The notes under the pieces are model-generated. The model searched no databases. It saw only the letters and a list, made by a program, of their open reading frames with translations, and was not told where the DNA came from. Below are positions 1 to 12,700 of a stretch of 50,885 bases of DNA, in pieces. Both the position numbers and the translations under genes were made by a program. The stretch comes from Parachlorella kessleri (taxonomy: Eukaryota > Chlorophyta > Trebouxiophyceae > Chlorellales > Chlorellaceae). The stretch covers positions 1 through 50,885 of the forward strand of contig BBXU01002692.1 in NCBI GenBank assembly GCA_001598975.1, in the 5' to 3' direction. Within the stretch, counting starts at the first letter, position 1. The number at the start of each line of letters is the position of its first letter.

Positions 1-499
1 AATGCTTAGTCAGTCAGCAGATGCCAGGCGCGACATGGCAGGGAAAGCAGTAGCCAGTCAGCTTGGTGGGCTGGCTCAAATACCCTGCAGAAGTTTTGAA
101 AAATAGCGAAACCTCGTCAGCATGTTGACGACAGTGCTGGCTGTGTGCAGTCTCCCAGTCTCCCTCCAGATGCACTCCCAACCTCCCACCCCCTGATAGA
201 ACCTCCCACTAAAGCCCTGCCCCTGCCCATCCCACCATCTCTTCTCGGCCCCTCTGGCTTCTTCCCGCCACCCCCTGCCACTGTCAAGCCCACACCCTCG
301 AGACCCTAACCGACCTTCTATGCCAGCAAGCGTCCCTGCCCCTCGTGCTACTTGCTTAAGTGTTGGACAGGTGACTCAGGCACACAGTGCCTCCAAAGCA
401 GGGACGGCTACTTCGCCACGACAAGACCACAAAAGCAGCACTAGCGCAGAGGGCCCCCAGAGCGCCTCTATCAGTAAGTTTGGGCTGCCAGGGACTCAC
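1..499. other. No exon seen; probable RPS2 intron
   Basis: No coding exon could be recognised here. The last visible RPS2 exon ends at 500 with a GTGAGT donor on the minus strand. The codons expected next in uS5 (Ile-Gly-Lys-Pro-His) are not found on the minus strand of this stretch, so the C-terminal exons should lie left of the window and this stretch is probably intronic. Confidence 0.5.
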
Positions 500-3498
500 T
501 TGTTACCCCAGTAGCCGCGGCGGACGGGGACGCAGGCCATCTTTGCAAGGATGATGGCGCCACGAATGGCGGTTGCCACCTCCTTGGCGCACTTGACGCC
601 CAGGCCCACATGGCCGTTGAAGTCGCCAACCACGACAAAAGCCTGCAGCAGGCCAGGCATAGCGTAGGCAGCCAGACAGAAACACAGAGCAGGCTGCCTA
701 GTGCCTGCATGCTGCCCAGCTGATTGAGCGCCATGGAACGACTGCAGAGCCGGTCGATTATGGGGCAGCATCAGTCCTGCTGGCACATCACAAAATATAA
801 GAAGACATATACGACATGCATCTGTACACTACACAATAGGGCTCCATCAGCATCTGGGGCCAGCATGACGGGGGACTCCATGTGATTAAGGATAACCCCG
901 GCCCTAGGATCCATAGTGCCAGGCACTCTACACAGCTGTCTACCACCATGCTGAGCTTCCGCCGCTGCTGCGCCTTACGAACCCTCGAACCTCTACAACG
1001 AGCGCTGCGCATGTCAACTCGTGCCAAACATGCTGTGCACATCCCGGCCCATCTGCTCCCCGCCACGCATACCTAGAGCTGCTCAATGGATCCTCCGCGT
1101 AGGTACTATTTCCCACGACGTACCTGGCAGTACCCATGCTGCGTACCTTGAAGCGGGTGCGCTGGCCAGCGCGGGTCTGCTTCTGCACCGGCATGATCTT
1201 CATCACCTCATCCTTCAGAGCAGAGCCCTGCGAGGCAACCAAGCTTGCGTGGGCAGGTTTGATGGGGATAACCTGTGTAAAGACCTCATGCATCGCGTGA
1301 CTTGTATGTCAAAGCATGGCCCGGAGCAAATGCCAGCAGGGAGTATAGTAAGAGTGTGGATACCGTTTGTACGGCACTAAGGCCCAACTTCGCTGACACC
1401 AGCACAAATGCAGATGCTCAACGCACACCCACGGCAGCACCCCGCATGGTTACTACCTTTGGCTACACCACCAAAGGGTCGGCTGTGGTGCGGGCGCTTC
1501 GTGCATCCTCCCCCTCCACCGATGCCTGACCCAACTATGCGGGCAAGGAGCCCGTCCAACCACCCCTTCGCCTAGCCCAAGTCGCACACAGCGACCACCC
1601 TGACGTCTGTTCAAACCCAACACTGCCCTGCTGAAAGTTCTTCCACACATCCTGACCCTCCCTGGATGCCTCTCAATACTGCATCAAAACAACAAAATAA
1701 CATGCTGCGCTCACCAGGAAGTAGTCCACTATCTGGTACTCCTTGACGGGCAGCGAGAAGAGGTAGATCTGCTCCAGGCTCTTGATCTTGCCCTGCAGAT
1801 AGCACGTGGGACGGCCACAGGTCAATCTCCGGCCTGCCAGCATCAATCAATGTAGCATCCGGGCCCGGGCACAGCACCCCATGAAAAGTGCCAGGTTCTC
1901 AGTCCAGACTATGTTCCCTTGTGAATACTTGCTGGCGCCAGTTGTAGCGATCAGGCTCGCAACCCTGCCTGTGGCTCCTGGCTGCCCTGCCCTGCCCTGC
2001 ACAGCGCAGGCTACCGGCTGTGCTAAACGCTGCAAGGGAGCCAGGCGGCCCTGGCACGCTGCTGCAGAGGCCCTGCCTCTCCGACTCCAGCTTGCGACGG
2101 CACGGAGTTTTAGGCACTGCTACCTCCCCCCAGGCCTCTCGCCCCTGCCAGGGGCGCAGCTGACCACACACCAAGCAGCTCATGCGCCAGCTGACCCAAC
2201 TTCACCCATTGTGCCGCAGCTGTGACTGTACACCAATCAGCACAGGCGCCAGCTGACCCAACAGCTGCCCCTGACGTTTGGCAGCGCTGGCCGGCTGGAG
2301 TGCTGGCGGGAGGCGCCTCGCAGCTCCTTGCTTTCTTTTGCAGACGGACGCCACTCGTAATCACGGGAGGATGGACAGCAGGTGACACATAAAAGTGACC
2401 CCACTGGCTGGCCGGTGGGCAGTTTGGACTGCCCTGGCTGGCTGCTCCCCTCCTCCAGGCTCTTTTTGCTTAGTTCTGTTCACAACCAAGGCATTGTGAT
2501 GGTGCTCCGTGGCACACCCCTCCACGACTGCAGAACTATCGCACTGTATCCCATCTCCGGCCGCCAGCTGCCCTCGCGCTGCACTGCTGCCTCACTGCTA
2601 CCACAGCCGCGGCTGCAGGCCCATCAAGTGGCTGAGTTGGGCAGTAGCGTGCTCGTGGCGGAGCTAGCAATGCCAGGCTCTTCCTACCAAGACAAGGAAA
2701 CCGGCTCATGCCCTGATGCTGCACCGTAATGCACCACATGCTGCCTTTGCCAGGTTGCCAATAAGGGGCTGAGCTCATCCACTGCTGCACACACAGCCCG
2801 TTTTCCACGCGACATGCTATTCCCAGGCCTCTTTGCCAGCTGCTACCACCGCTGCCCTGCTGCTCGCCAACACTTGCTACCAGTCGCGAGGTTGGCAATC
2901 CATGCATGCCAGCACTCTGGTCGTGGTTTAGCTGTTTCATAAATCTGCCATCTTCTAAGGTTCCTTATCCAACACCGCCAGGGCCGCCCAAACTGTATCT
3001 ACCCTACTGCTGCAAGCTTCTGTCCTAGCATTTACCCCAACAGTGCATCCCAGGGGCTTGAGGTGGCGCCCAGCTGTCCTAGCTATCCTTCCCTCAATTG
3101 GCCAATAAACAGTGAGCAGTGCGCAGCTGTAGCTCACGCTTCCTGCCAGACATTAACACCACAGCCTGCAGCTACAGGCAGCGGACTGACCGCACCCGGC
3201 TTGGGTTATAGGCGTGGGACGTACTCTGGCTGCTACCTGGTCCACCAGGCCGCCCAGCTTGCCCCACACCTGCCGTCCAACTGTGCCACCGCGGGTCAAT
3301 CACCTGCTGCACGAGACGGCCCAGCTTGGTAACGGGCACCCACTTCTCCTCGCCCTCGTCCTTCCTGCCGCGTCCGCGTCCACGGCCCCTGCCCCTGCCC
3401 CTGTCGTCACGGCCCCTGCCGCGGCCGCCAAAACCGCGGTCAAAGCCGCCCCTCTCACCCCTCTCTCCTCCTGCGGGTGCGGGTGGTGCGTCAGCCAT
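500..3498 (-). CDS. RPS2: 40S ribosomal protein S2 (uS5), partial at 3' end
   Basis: This encodes a structural protein of the small cytosolic ribosomal subunit near the mRNA entry channel. Four exons were rebuilt on the minus strand: 3304-3498, 1715-1792, 1147-1227 and 500-642. Introns are phase 0 except the last, which splits the Lys codon of GYWGNK after two bases. Exon 1 gives the start MADAPPAP, an RG-rich tail ([16 protein letters not shown]) and the family motif [11 protein letters not shown]. Exon 2 gives [17 protein letters not shown], exon 3 [18 protein letters not shown], and exon 4 [20 protein letters not shown] followed by [10 protein letters not shown]. These match eukaryotic uS5 closely. 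About 165 residues are present; the family is near 270-290, so the C-terminal third is off-window. The first intron is about 1.5 kb, long for this window. The gene is divergent from the polyprenyl synthase. Confidence 0.96.
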
Positions 3499-4252
3499 GT
3501 TCTGCAGGGGGCAGGGAAGGCTCAGGAGCAAATGTCAGCCTTCTGCTAATTGCGAGCGGCTGGCACCTGGCTGGGAAAGCTGCTGCTGTTATATTGAACA
3601 GAGCCGACAGCCCTCCCAAGGCTGCTAACTGGTGGCTGCTCTTGACTCTCGCTTCAGCTACTTCGTGCTGGTGAGGTGCATAATATTGTACTTGCAGCTC
3701 CCAAGGCAGCATCCTTCGACCAAAGAGAGCCCGCCATGCAGAGTCTGCCACATGACACTTCAATCAGGTCCGACGCTTGCACTGCTGCTTCTGAATGCCT
3801 CCACTGCTCTATATCTGCTGCCTGCCGATGCACACTATCAAGCCAACACTTCGGCATGCCGGCAGCGGCGGCCTTACTCACTTGGCAATCTCCCGCAAGC
3901 CAGAGATTACCAGCAGAACACCAGGAAAGGAAAGAGGGGGTTGCAAACGGGGAGAATGAACCCACTGCGCTTACACCCTGGGACCTAGTGGGAGAGCGCC
4001 CCGCATTTTTGCAAGCTGTGAGAATTCTGGGGGTTCCAGAGCCCAAGCGCCTAAGCACTGACAAGGTCAAGGATCAAAGCCAATTATGCTCCAAGGCGCA
4101 TAAAGTATCCTTGCGAACGTGTTTGGCCATGCGATAGCGGGCTTTGGTTGCGACCCGTATTTTTGGCGCAGCAGCGCAGCTTTTGAGGAATATATTGCAC
4201 CCAAAGCCGTGTGCACTTCTTCGTGTTTGGGTTCAGCTGCGCATTCTTGGCC
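3499..4252. other. Divergent intergenic region RPS2 / polyprenyl synthase
   Basis: This stretch of about 750 bases separates two genes transcribed away from each other and presumably holds both promoters and 5' untranslated regions. An open frame of 153 codons (3676-4137, +) crosses it, but the frame shows no recognisable family, no repeats and no splice logic, so it is not called as a gene. Confidence 0.5.
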
Positions 4253-4992
4253 ATGTCACAGTCCCGGAGGCATGTAGCAGGGCTCCTGCGCAGCTTGTTG
4301 AAGCCACTGCTCGCAACCCAGGCGGCAGGTCAATTGCAGCGTGCAAGTACGCAGCCTGAAGACTGAATTTGCAGGCATTTTACCTTTCTGCATTGTACCT
4401 TTCAGTGCCCAGCAACCGTTGCCTGGCACTGTGCAGGGCCCCAGCTGGCGCTTTCCCCAGTAGCTGGTTCCCAGGTATATAGGTACTCCCCATCAGCTGA
4501 CTGTACCTTTTCTGACATTCCCCATGCGTGTGAGGCCTGCATCCGGCTGTTCACTCAAGTAGGCCAACTTGTACAATGTTGGAGAGTTGTTGCAGGCACT
4601 GACGGCCTTCGTGACCACTTCAGCAGCAGCCCACAGCGGGTGGCTCCCGCACAGGCACTCGTATGCTTCGGCACAGCAAGCACGCCCATTTGTGCATGTG
4701 GGTCGTCTTGCCATCGTTGCTTCAGACATTGGCTAGCTTCTTTGTCGGCATTGGTCTCATCGAGCTGTCTCACGGAGAGCTGTATACTTAGAGGTTGTCT
4801 TTGAAACTCAAGAGTCGCACAGTGCCGGAGACTCCTTGTTACAAAACTCCAGCTCAATGCCGTGCTCGAAATGATTTGCAACTGTGCTCTGTCGCCTTGA
4901 CATTCTTTTTGTAACGAGCTTGTTGTGACAGTGTTTGTCTCTCTGTCCCCTAAGCAGGTACAAAGAGAGGTGACAGAAGCAGATCAGCAGCC

Positions 4993-5038
<46 letters not shown>

Positions 5039-7862
5039 TCTGCAGGGGCTTCGCATGGCAGCGTAGACCCCTTCACCCTTGTGCGTGACGAGATAGAAAC
5101 GGTGTCAGAGCGGCTGCGGCGCAGCCTGCTGACAGACATACCCTCGCTAGAAGCAGCAGCCGAGTACTTCTTTCGGTCCGGGGCGGAAGGCAAGCGCTTG
5201 CGGTCGACGGTGCTGCTGCTGCTGGCTTCGTCTTTATCGGCGGTGCCACTCCATCCCATGTACCTCACGGTAGATGAAACCCCACCGGCAGTACACCCGG
5301 CAGACGCTCGGCGCAGACAGCAGCGGTTAGCAGGTAGGGAGCGAGAGCTTATGGGGTGGGATTTCAGTAGGTTGGTTCTCAGGGCAGGGCAGGGTCTGGG
5401 AGCAGCATTTGCATGTAAGGCGAAACATGGAAATGCGAACTTGCTTGGGATGCTGAAGTGGAGGAGGTTACTACGAGGGCTCAGGGTGACGCTCTGAGGC
5501 GGGTGTGTGTTTAGGTGATATATGATTATATGCAGGAGGTGCAAGAACAGTGCAGCAACTGCTCAAGGTGCTGCCTTGCAAGCCTTTGGCCTTGACACTG
5601 TTGCTATTGGCAACGACTTGGGCAGTGACTGGGTGGCTTGCAGAGATCACGGAGCTCATACACGTCGCCAGCCTGCTGCATGACGATGTCATTGACAACG
5701 CTGACACACGGAGGGGGCTGCGTGCCTTGAACACCCTCTTTGGCAACAAGGTGGGTGACTGCAACTGGGTGGGGGGGTGGATAGGCGGGTGGCGTGTTTT
5801 CAGGAATCTGGGTACAGATAGGGCGGCTGCAGAGCTCTGTAGGCGTCCCTTATGGTGCTACTGCATTTGAAGTACAGTCCGTTGCTCTAAGGCTGCCCCG
5901 TGCTGAGTGCGACTTCCATCGTGCAAATTTAGGGCCCCTGCTCGCACCGGGGGAGGCATTACTTGCATGCTATCAGCCGCTCCTGCACTGGGCCCACCCA
6001 CCCCAACACCCCTGCAGGTGGCAATTCTAGCTGGGGACTTCTTGTTAGCGAGGGCATCTGTGTCTTTGGCCTCCCTGCGCAACAATGATGTGGTCATGCT
6101 GATGTCGCAAGTGCTGGAGAACCTGGTGGCGGGGGAGATCCTGCAGGTGAGCAAGGGATCCGAATCTGATACCTTCAGATACCGGGCGAGTTGTTGGGTT
6201 TTGCAGGACCGCGTCGGGCTGAGGGGGAACTGGGGAGCCTACACCCACCCAGCCTAGAAACCTGTCCAGCCTGGAATGATGATCTGCTGACTGGTGTATA
6301 CGGATCTGGTTGTTGCTGCTGAACAGTAGCAGTTAAAATTCGCAAGCTGAGACTGATAGGGGCAGAAAGCCAACGTGGCCATGTTTGCCGGCAACAAGAC
6401 CCCCCCCCCCCAACCTAGCCTGGGTAGCCTGCTGCGGTCTGACTCAGTTTCAGCTCATTGGGGACCCATTCTAGGTTTCGTGTCCCCCAGGCAATCTTGT
6501 GTTGCCTTCTATTGAGTTAGGGATCTCACTGACCTTTCAGATGACGGCAGCCCAAGAGGAGGCGTCTAGCCTAAGCCATTACCTGCGCAAGACCTACTGC
6601 AAGACCGCATCACTCATTGCCAATAGCTGCCAGTCGGTGGCGTTGTTGGGGGGGCTGGCGCCTGAGGTCGGCCGCCTATGCTCGGAGTATGGCAGGTGAG
6701 GAGCGGAACCGTGGCTGTGTTGGTCTGGTACATAATGAGATGTACAAAGCGAGCAAGGGCTGGAGATCTCACGGCCCTTGTGGTTGACTATTTGGTCTGG
6801 TCTTGCCTAGTTGCAGCCACTTGGGGATTGGCCTGCATAGCAGGTGCGGAAGAGGTCGTGGATGATCCATGTGCAATGACGTTGTCGCAAACCGCATCCT
6901 GACGGCCTTCCCCAGCTACCATGAACCGAGCTATCGCCCCTTCCTTCTGTGTGCAGGCACCTGGGCCTAGCCTTCCAAGTGGTCGATGACATTATGGACT
7001 TTACATGCTCAGCCGCTGAGATGGGCAAGCCTGCCTTGAATGACCTGCGCAGCGGGCTGGCCACAGCGCCGGTGCTGTTTGCCGCGGAGGAATTTCCAGA
7101 GCTGTTGCCCATGATACAGCGTCGGTTTAGGCAGGTGCGGCAGACTGGTTGGCGGGCTGGTGATGTGGAGCGGGCTGGTTCAGGTACCGGCGGTGGACGT
7201 TGTGGTTGGTGGTAATGGTTCGCGTGAGGCAACCAAGTTTGTAGGCACCAGTGTTTGAGCCTGCGCGCTTATCTAATGAGACTGCTGAGAGCCGTGGGTG
7301 AAGGTGGGAGGGGCATGCAGGAGAGGAGGTGGGCGAAGCACTGATCATTGGTGTGCTTGGTGCCCCATGCCAACAGGATGGCGATGTTGAGCTGGCACAG
7401 CGGCTCGTGGAGCGCAGCCAGGGGATCCAGAGATCCAGGGACCTGGCACGGCAGCATGCGCAGCAGGCAAGTCATGCGTCACGACTTCTCATACATCTGA
7501 CGACGCAGCCATTGCATTGGCTTGGTTGAGGTGATGAGATGTAGCGAGATCAAGCGCTGCATGCTAACTGATAGAGCTTTGAGCAGCGTTCGTGCCTACG
7601 AGCTTTTGCTGTGGCATCTGGGGGCTGTGCAAGCGACAAGTGGCAGACTTCCGCGTGTTTGGCTGTGGCTGCTGGGCAGTCTCCTGTGACCGAGGTCGCT
7701 CCGCCGAGCGTATCTATTATATGTAGTATTGGTCACCCATGTGTCGTGCTGCAGGCGGCAGCATGCGTCCAGCAGCTTCCGGCACCGCAGTCTCCAGAGG
7801 CAGAGCGCTGCAGGCAGGGCCTGCTAGAGCTGACGGACAAAGTTGTGAATAGGAAGAAGTAG
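4253..7862 (+). CDS. SPS: Solanesyl/polyprenyl diphosphate synthase, mitochondrial type
   Basis: A trans-prenyltransferase that extends farnesyl- or geranylgeranyl-PP with IPP, as for the ubiquinone side chain. Exons: 4253 to about 4328, 4932-5333, 5644-5750, 6018-6146, 6541-6695, 6957-7134, 7377-7466, 7755-7862. The protein is about 414 aa, normal for the family. The catalytic part shows [18 protein letters not shown], then [19 protein letters not shown] (first Asp-rich motif, DDVID), [12 protein letters not shown], and [10 protein letters not shown] (second Asp-rich motif, DDIMD), ending in [10 protein letters not shown]. The start exon is inferred. ATG 4253 opens a basic, Arg/Leu-rich presequence ([20 protein letters not shown]), and donors at 4329, 4341 or 4347 all give phase 1, matching the acceptor at 4931. 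A 14-Gln run lies between presequence and enzyme. Intron 7 uses a GC donor (7467). Chain length cannot be read from sequence. Confidence 0.92.
4994..5035 (+). repeat. (CAG)14 trinucleotide repeat coding polyglutamine
   Basis: Fourteen uninterrupted CAG codons in the second exon of the polyprenyl synthase, preceded by Gln-Gln-Pro and followed by Pro-Ser-Ala-Gly. The tract sits in the linker between the predicted targeting peptide and the first helix of the enzyme, so length changes would probably be tolerated. Confidence 0.97.
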
Positions 7863-9780
7863 CCCTGCCAAGAAGGCCCATGTTAGCGTCAGGAATGACA
7901 TCCCTGGGGCTGGCTTGGCAGCCGTACTGGAGCTGCTGCTCTTAGTCAAGCAGTGCACTCCCACAGCTGTAGAGTTGCCCAGTGCCCAGCGCATTACCGG
8001 CAGTGGCTGTGGCAGCTGCCGCTCCTGCGGGCCTGTGCCGCAAGCAGCAAGATGGGAGGCTGGCGCTGTGCGGGTATGCAGTGGCGGGCCAGGTTTTTCC
8101 GGGGCGCTGGCCAGGGATGGCAGGTGCACAGGCTCGATGATGCTGGGCCAGGTGCCATCCTGTCTTTTTGGGGCCTGCCTGGCAACTGGGATGGGCTGGT
8201 TTGATGATCAGCGCGGCCGTCTAGCTGGCATATGTATAGTAGTTTGTACTGATTTCGTTTCCATGTCATATGCCAGTGTTCCTTGTGGTAAATAAACACA
8301 TAGCTGCCACGAGGAGCAGCCTGTTTGACCAACCTCGCCTTCATAGCCACCTCATCTTGTGACAAGTAGAATTTGAAGTTTCCTGCACTCTCTCTAGGTT
8401 GCAGCGTCATGTGCTTGCTCCACTGAAAGTGCGTGCGTCCTATAGCTATTGCGCTCAGGTGGGCACATCTTGCTCTGGGGCCCAAGTGATTGCCAGTTTT
8501 ACAGCCTTGGACGTCGCACTCTGAGAACCCCCCAAAGCGGCCCTGGGAGCAGGGACCCCCCTGGCGGCCGCCTGGCCCGGACAGCAGGCCACCCACCCCC
8601 CCTGGAGACCCCCCAGAGGAAACCTCCCTGGCCACCTCTCCAAGGGGGTACCCATGGGGGTACCCCCCTGGAATGACCCCCTGGGCTGCCCGCCCTGGGG
8701 GGGCCACCCCCTTGGCGGGCGGGGTGGTCGGCCTTCTGATAAGCGGAGGCTTCGACAGGAGATGAACGTCACATTCTGGCCGTGAAGAATGGGTGCATTT
8801 GCCGTCTGATGGGTGTTGCAACCAATTTGACCCCGGGGGTACAGTCTCCGGCACGTGGAATTTTGAGGGCGTGCACGAGACAGCAGGGCACAGGTAGATT
8901 TCTGCGTCAACAACAAACGGGCAGCCAGACTACCCAAAATCCCGGAGAGAATTTTTTGAGTAGTCTCCAGAGAGAATTACAGTTCGGACATTCCAATAGT
9001 CACTCATTTTTATAAAATTTGTCCCCCAGCAACAAAGCAAGTAAGAAGCAAGTAAATGCATGCCTGGCAATACTGACGCTGCAATGCAGGCAATAGTACG
9101 GCTGGCCATGCTGCTTCTGCTGTACCCTGCATGCCCGACAGTTTAGCCGTCCCGGTGGTGGATGTCCTTGGTTCGCATGTGGCCTTGCGATTGGTCTGCA
9201 GGCAGAAAAATGACACCGTAGAAACTGCAGCACTGCGGTAGACATGGTCCGAGAAATATGATAATAAGTAGCAATACAAGTCAACAGCCAGCCAGTGACC
9301 CACCGGCTCGTCCGTCCACCGGCTCCTGGATCGTGAATGTAAAAGGACCCTCCTCGCCCCTGCTGCTCCTTTATATCAAAGCTAGGACATGTGGGATCTG
9401 CATGAAGGAAACCTTCCCGCCATTTTTCCTTGGACAGACCCATGTGTCCATTTTGCTTCGAACGCCACCTCTGTTGCAACCTCAGCTAGATTGTTCATAC
9501 CTCGGAGCACTGATACATCATGTTTTGACAGCTGTACTCTCAGTGCACTGCGCTCTTGGTGGCAGCCCAGAGTATCTCTTTGTAAGCTCCTATACATCCT
9601 GGGCCTTCTTCCTTGCATGGGGAAAGCTAGCTGCGGTTCAAGGTAACACAGCCTCCTCGGCCTCCCAGCAGCCCCCTTGCACCCACCCCTGCCATATGGC
9701 TTTTTCAAGAGCAATGCACCAGAGCGAGACCTCTTCCCAACCTGACAGGAGACCCATCCATCCGTGCAGGGCTGCCACTC
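7863..9780. other. Intergenic region, no supported gene
   Basis: About 1.9 kb between the synthase stop and the glycosyltransferase start. Open frames on both strands (7994-8854 minus, 286 codons; 9000-9479 minus; 9258-9797 plus) carry no recognisable domain, and the longest owes its length to a C-rich repeat. A good acceptor (CCGTGCAG at about 9762-9769) lies just before the next gene's ATG, so a 5' UTR intron may occupy the right end. Confidence 0.5.
8525..8720. repeat. C-rich degenerate repeat with palindromes
   Basis: The plus strand carries many runs of four to eight C, often as a CCCCCCTGG-like unit (near 8555, 8592, 8608, 8661 and 8676). It contains the perfect 12-base palindrome GGGGGTACCCCC at 8656-8667, next to a second GGGGGTACCC copy at 8644. 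The complementary strand is correspondingly G-run rich and could form quadruplexes. No coding role is seen; Gly/Pro-rich translation in all frames is a by-product. Confidence 0.7.
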
Positions 9781-12700
9781 ATGGTCTTCAGTCTTAAGGA
9801 GAACAAGGGCGCCGCCGCCCGCCGCCGCTTGGAAAAGGTCTCACTGGGAGCACTGCTGGTCGTCCTCCCAGCAGCCGTAGTGTGGCTGCGATATGGCAAG
9901 CCTGTCACCTTCCTTGCTCCGGTGGGTAAGGTTGGGATCGTAAGTCACTGAGCAGAAGGCATTGTTTGGGCTGGGCTTACACTTCCTGGTCTTGCATGTT
10001 TAGAATGACAGGACAGACCAGGCACAGGCAGAACTCATGGACCTTGCATCACAAAGCGTGCTTGTGCAGGATGCCTACCCTGCATCCACAGTAGTGCTGG
10101 GCGAGGGCCGTTACCTGGCCAGCCTGGAAGCGGCACGCAGTGCTACAATCCGCAGAAACAGCAGCGGCACTGAGCGGTCATGGTATCTACCTTGGATCCA
10201 CAAGGATCTAGCCCGCTGGCGGCATGGTGGCATAGGTATCAGCAAGGCTATGGTTGACAAGGCGCATGCCAGAGTGCGAGACTGCACGGCTTGGTCGCAG
10301 CAGCCCTTCTGGATTCGCTTTCAGGTAGGCAAGGGAGCTTGAATGAAAATTTAGTACTGCCGCCACCCCCACGCGCTTCTGGTTCCTATGTGGTACAACC
10401 TGCAACTGAAGGATAGCGCACAACCATCCTGTTGCTTGGTTGACAGGTTTCTAGCCACCAGCCAGTCCAGTCGACTCACACTCCCTATACAACTTATGCC
10501 ATATCACACCACATGCAGGTTGTGGATGGTAAGCTGTATGTGGAGCACTGGGATGCTCCCCAGGGGCACTACCCAGCAGAGTTGGGCAGAGGCTGGGTCA
10601 GTGCTAAGGCGCGGCTCCCATATGCCATCCTAGCATTGATGGATGTCCTTAGGGAGTTCCCAGGTGAATGCGCTCGTCTGAAACAAGCTTTGCCTCGGTT
10701 TGAGTGAGAGCAGCACTGAGAAGCCTTCCTGTTGGCTGAGCAGTGCAACAGGTGTCAACACTATTGTTGCCCGGCAGTTTGGTTTTTGTCGCCTGGCACG
10801 TCCGCCCTGCCTGGCTCCGACAGTCGCATGGGCGCACATACCGGCCTACACCTCTCAATGGTCTGTTGATGACCACCAACACCAGGCTCCCTCACCAGAA
10901 GCCATAGTGTCCACTGCTTTGGAATGCCGTGTAGGCGAGATCCCAGACTTGGACGCGGTACTGGGCCTCCAAGATTCCCCTTGCATTGTCCTAGAGGGCA
11001 ACGACTCCCAGCAGCCGGCACCGCCAGCCTTTGGGTTCACGGGGGCTCCCTGGGCTGCTGACCTGCCATTCCCGGACTTCACATACTATGGCCATGAGGT
11101 TGGCCTTGGGCTGGAAGACGAGAAGGTAGGTAGCACGCGGCTTTGTGGTTGAGTGTAGTTGTGAACCAAGAGCAGTCAAGGGCAGTGCTGTGACAGCATG
11201 CGGCGGTCGGTCCCATATCATTTTATGTTTCCCGGCCAGGGAAGGTGGCTGAGGTGTTGCTGGGACACCCCACTGTACCATGAGCCGCATTTAGCCGAGC
11301 AGTAAAACTCTCCACAACTGGTTGCACGGGGGGGTAGCTGCTTGGCTGGATCTGGTATTGCATCAGACCAACTGTGTCATACACGGCACTTCCAGCCACA
11401 GTGCCTTATGGCTGCTGAGTTTCTTCCCTGCAGGCTCAGTAGGCCACTGTGGCTAGCATGGCAAGCATGCAAAAAGTGAACCCTTGCAACTCGCTGTGCT
11501 TGCTTGCAGGGCCAGTGGCTGTTTGGGTGGGATGCGCAGCTAGACCACTACATCCACAAGTGGTCAAGCCCCCTGTGGGACCGCATCCCGCGGTTGGTGT
11601 GGCGGGGGCGAACAACTGGCATGAGGGATCAGCCCAGGTAAGGTTACAGGCTAGGATGCATGGCTGGACTCGTCCTTGCGAGCGGCAAGGGGCCCAGCGC
11701 GCTGCGTGACTGCATTCCGCTCGTAGCACTGCAGGGGCAGACGTGTGGTGGCTTTTGTCATGGCGTGGTTAGCTGGAGAGACTTGCTGTTCCTTAGATAT
11801 GTCCTAATTGTCTTAATATAAGCGTCCGCCAAACTCTCCTGATGAAGTGCCATGCGGCGGCCCTGGCCTGCATGGCATCCCTTCCATACCAGATTCGACT
11901 AGCACATGTTGCTTGGTTGCCACCAGTCGCACGGTTGCCAAGTGGTGCCCGAAGGCAGCACCCCGTCGACTCAGCTCGTCAGGCTACCTGTTGCATGGGT
12001 TGGTATTGTGCAAGTCGCGGTGCTGGCGGTTGCTGCTGCACCAGGAGTTGCATGTAAGCTTCGATACAGCGTCCCCAATGCGCCACAGCTCGGCTGCAAG
12101 GTGTAGGGCTTCCCTTCTCCACTCCATGCTCTTCTCAACTGCAGGAAGTATTTCGCGGTCTGTCCTCACGAGCTTAGGCAGCAGAATGACAGCGGCTCGG
12201 CCCACCTGTTCAACACGCCTGGCTCGGGAGGGCTTGCTATGGGAGAGGGTCACATCCACCTTGACACCATGTGCCAGTACATGTGAGCCTGCCTCAGCAG
12301 GACTGCGTGATGAGGCTTGTTGCACTGATGAGCAAGGCGGGATAATAACATGTGAGCCCCTCCCAGGCACGCCCTGCAGGGTGTGCCACAGCGTGTACAT
12401 GTACGTATGCCAGGCATGGTAGTCGCGCGACTAGCTGGAATGCCATGCCCGGGGAAGCTGCAGGGCAGGGCCTTCCTACAACCGCCGCCCAAGCAGATGC
12501 AGGTTTTGGGACATGACGCATACAGCTGCTTCGGCAGAATCCCTTGTTCATTCGCACATGCCGTGCGTGCTGGCTGTACCGCAGGTATCAGGCATACTTG
12601 GAGGCTGCAGCGTACAGCAGCAACCTCAAACAGAAGCTGGCCTGCCGGTCAGTCGTGCTTACACCCTACATTCAGGTATGCGTGACACTTTGGTACCCGC

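Noticed and set aside
3676..4137. 153-codon open frame between RPS2 and the synthase
   Set aside because: Composition looks random, no family seen, and it sits in a divergent promoter region.
4984..5544. 186-codon minus-strand frame ending in polycysteine
   Set aside because: Antisense shadow of the CAG repeat and of synthase exon 2.
7994..8854. 286-codon open frame on the minus strand
   Set aside because: Half of it is Gly/Pro/Arg translation of the C-rich repeat; the rest has no family features or splice logic. All frames of the repeat are open.
9258..9797. 179-codon open frame on the plus strand
   Set aside because: It overlaps the glycosyltransferase start in another frame and shows no recognisable domain.
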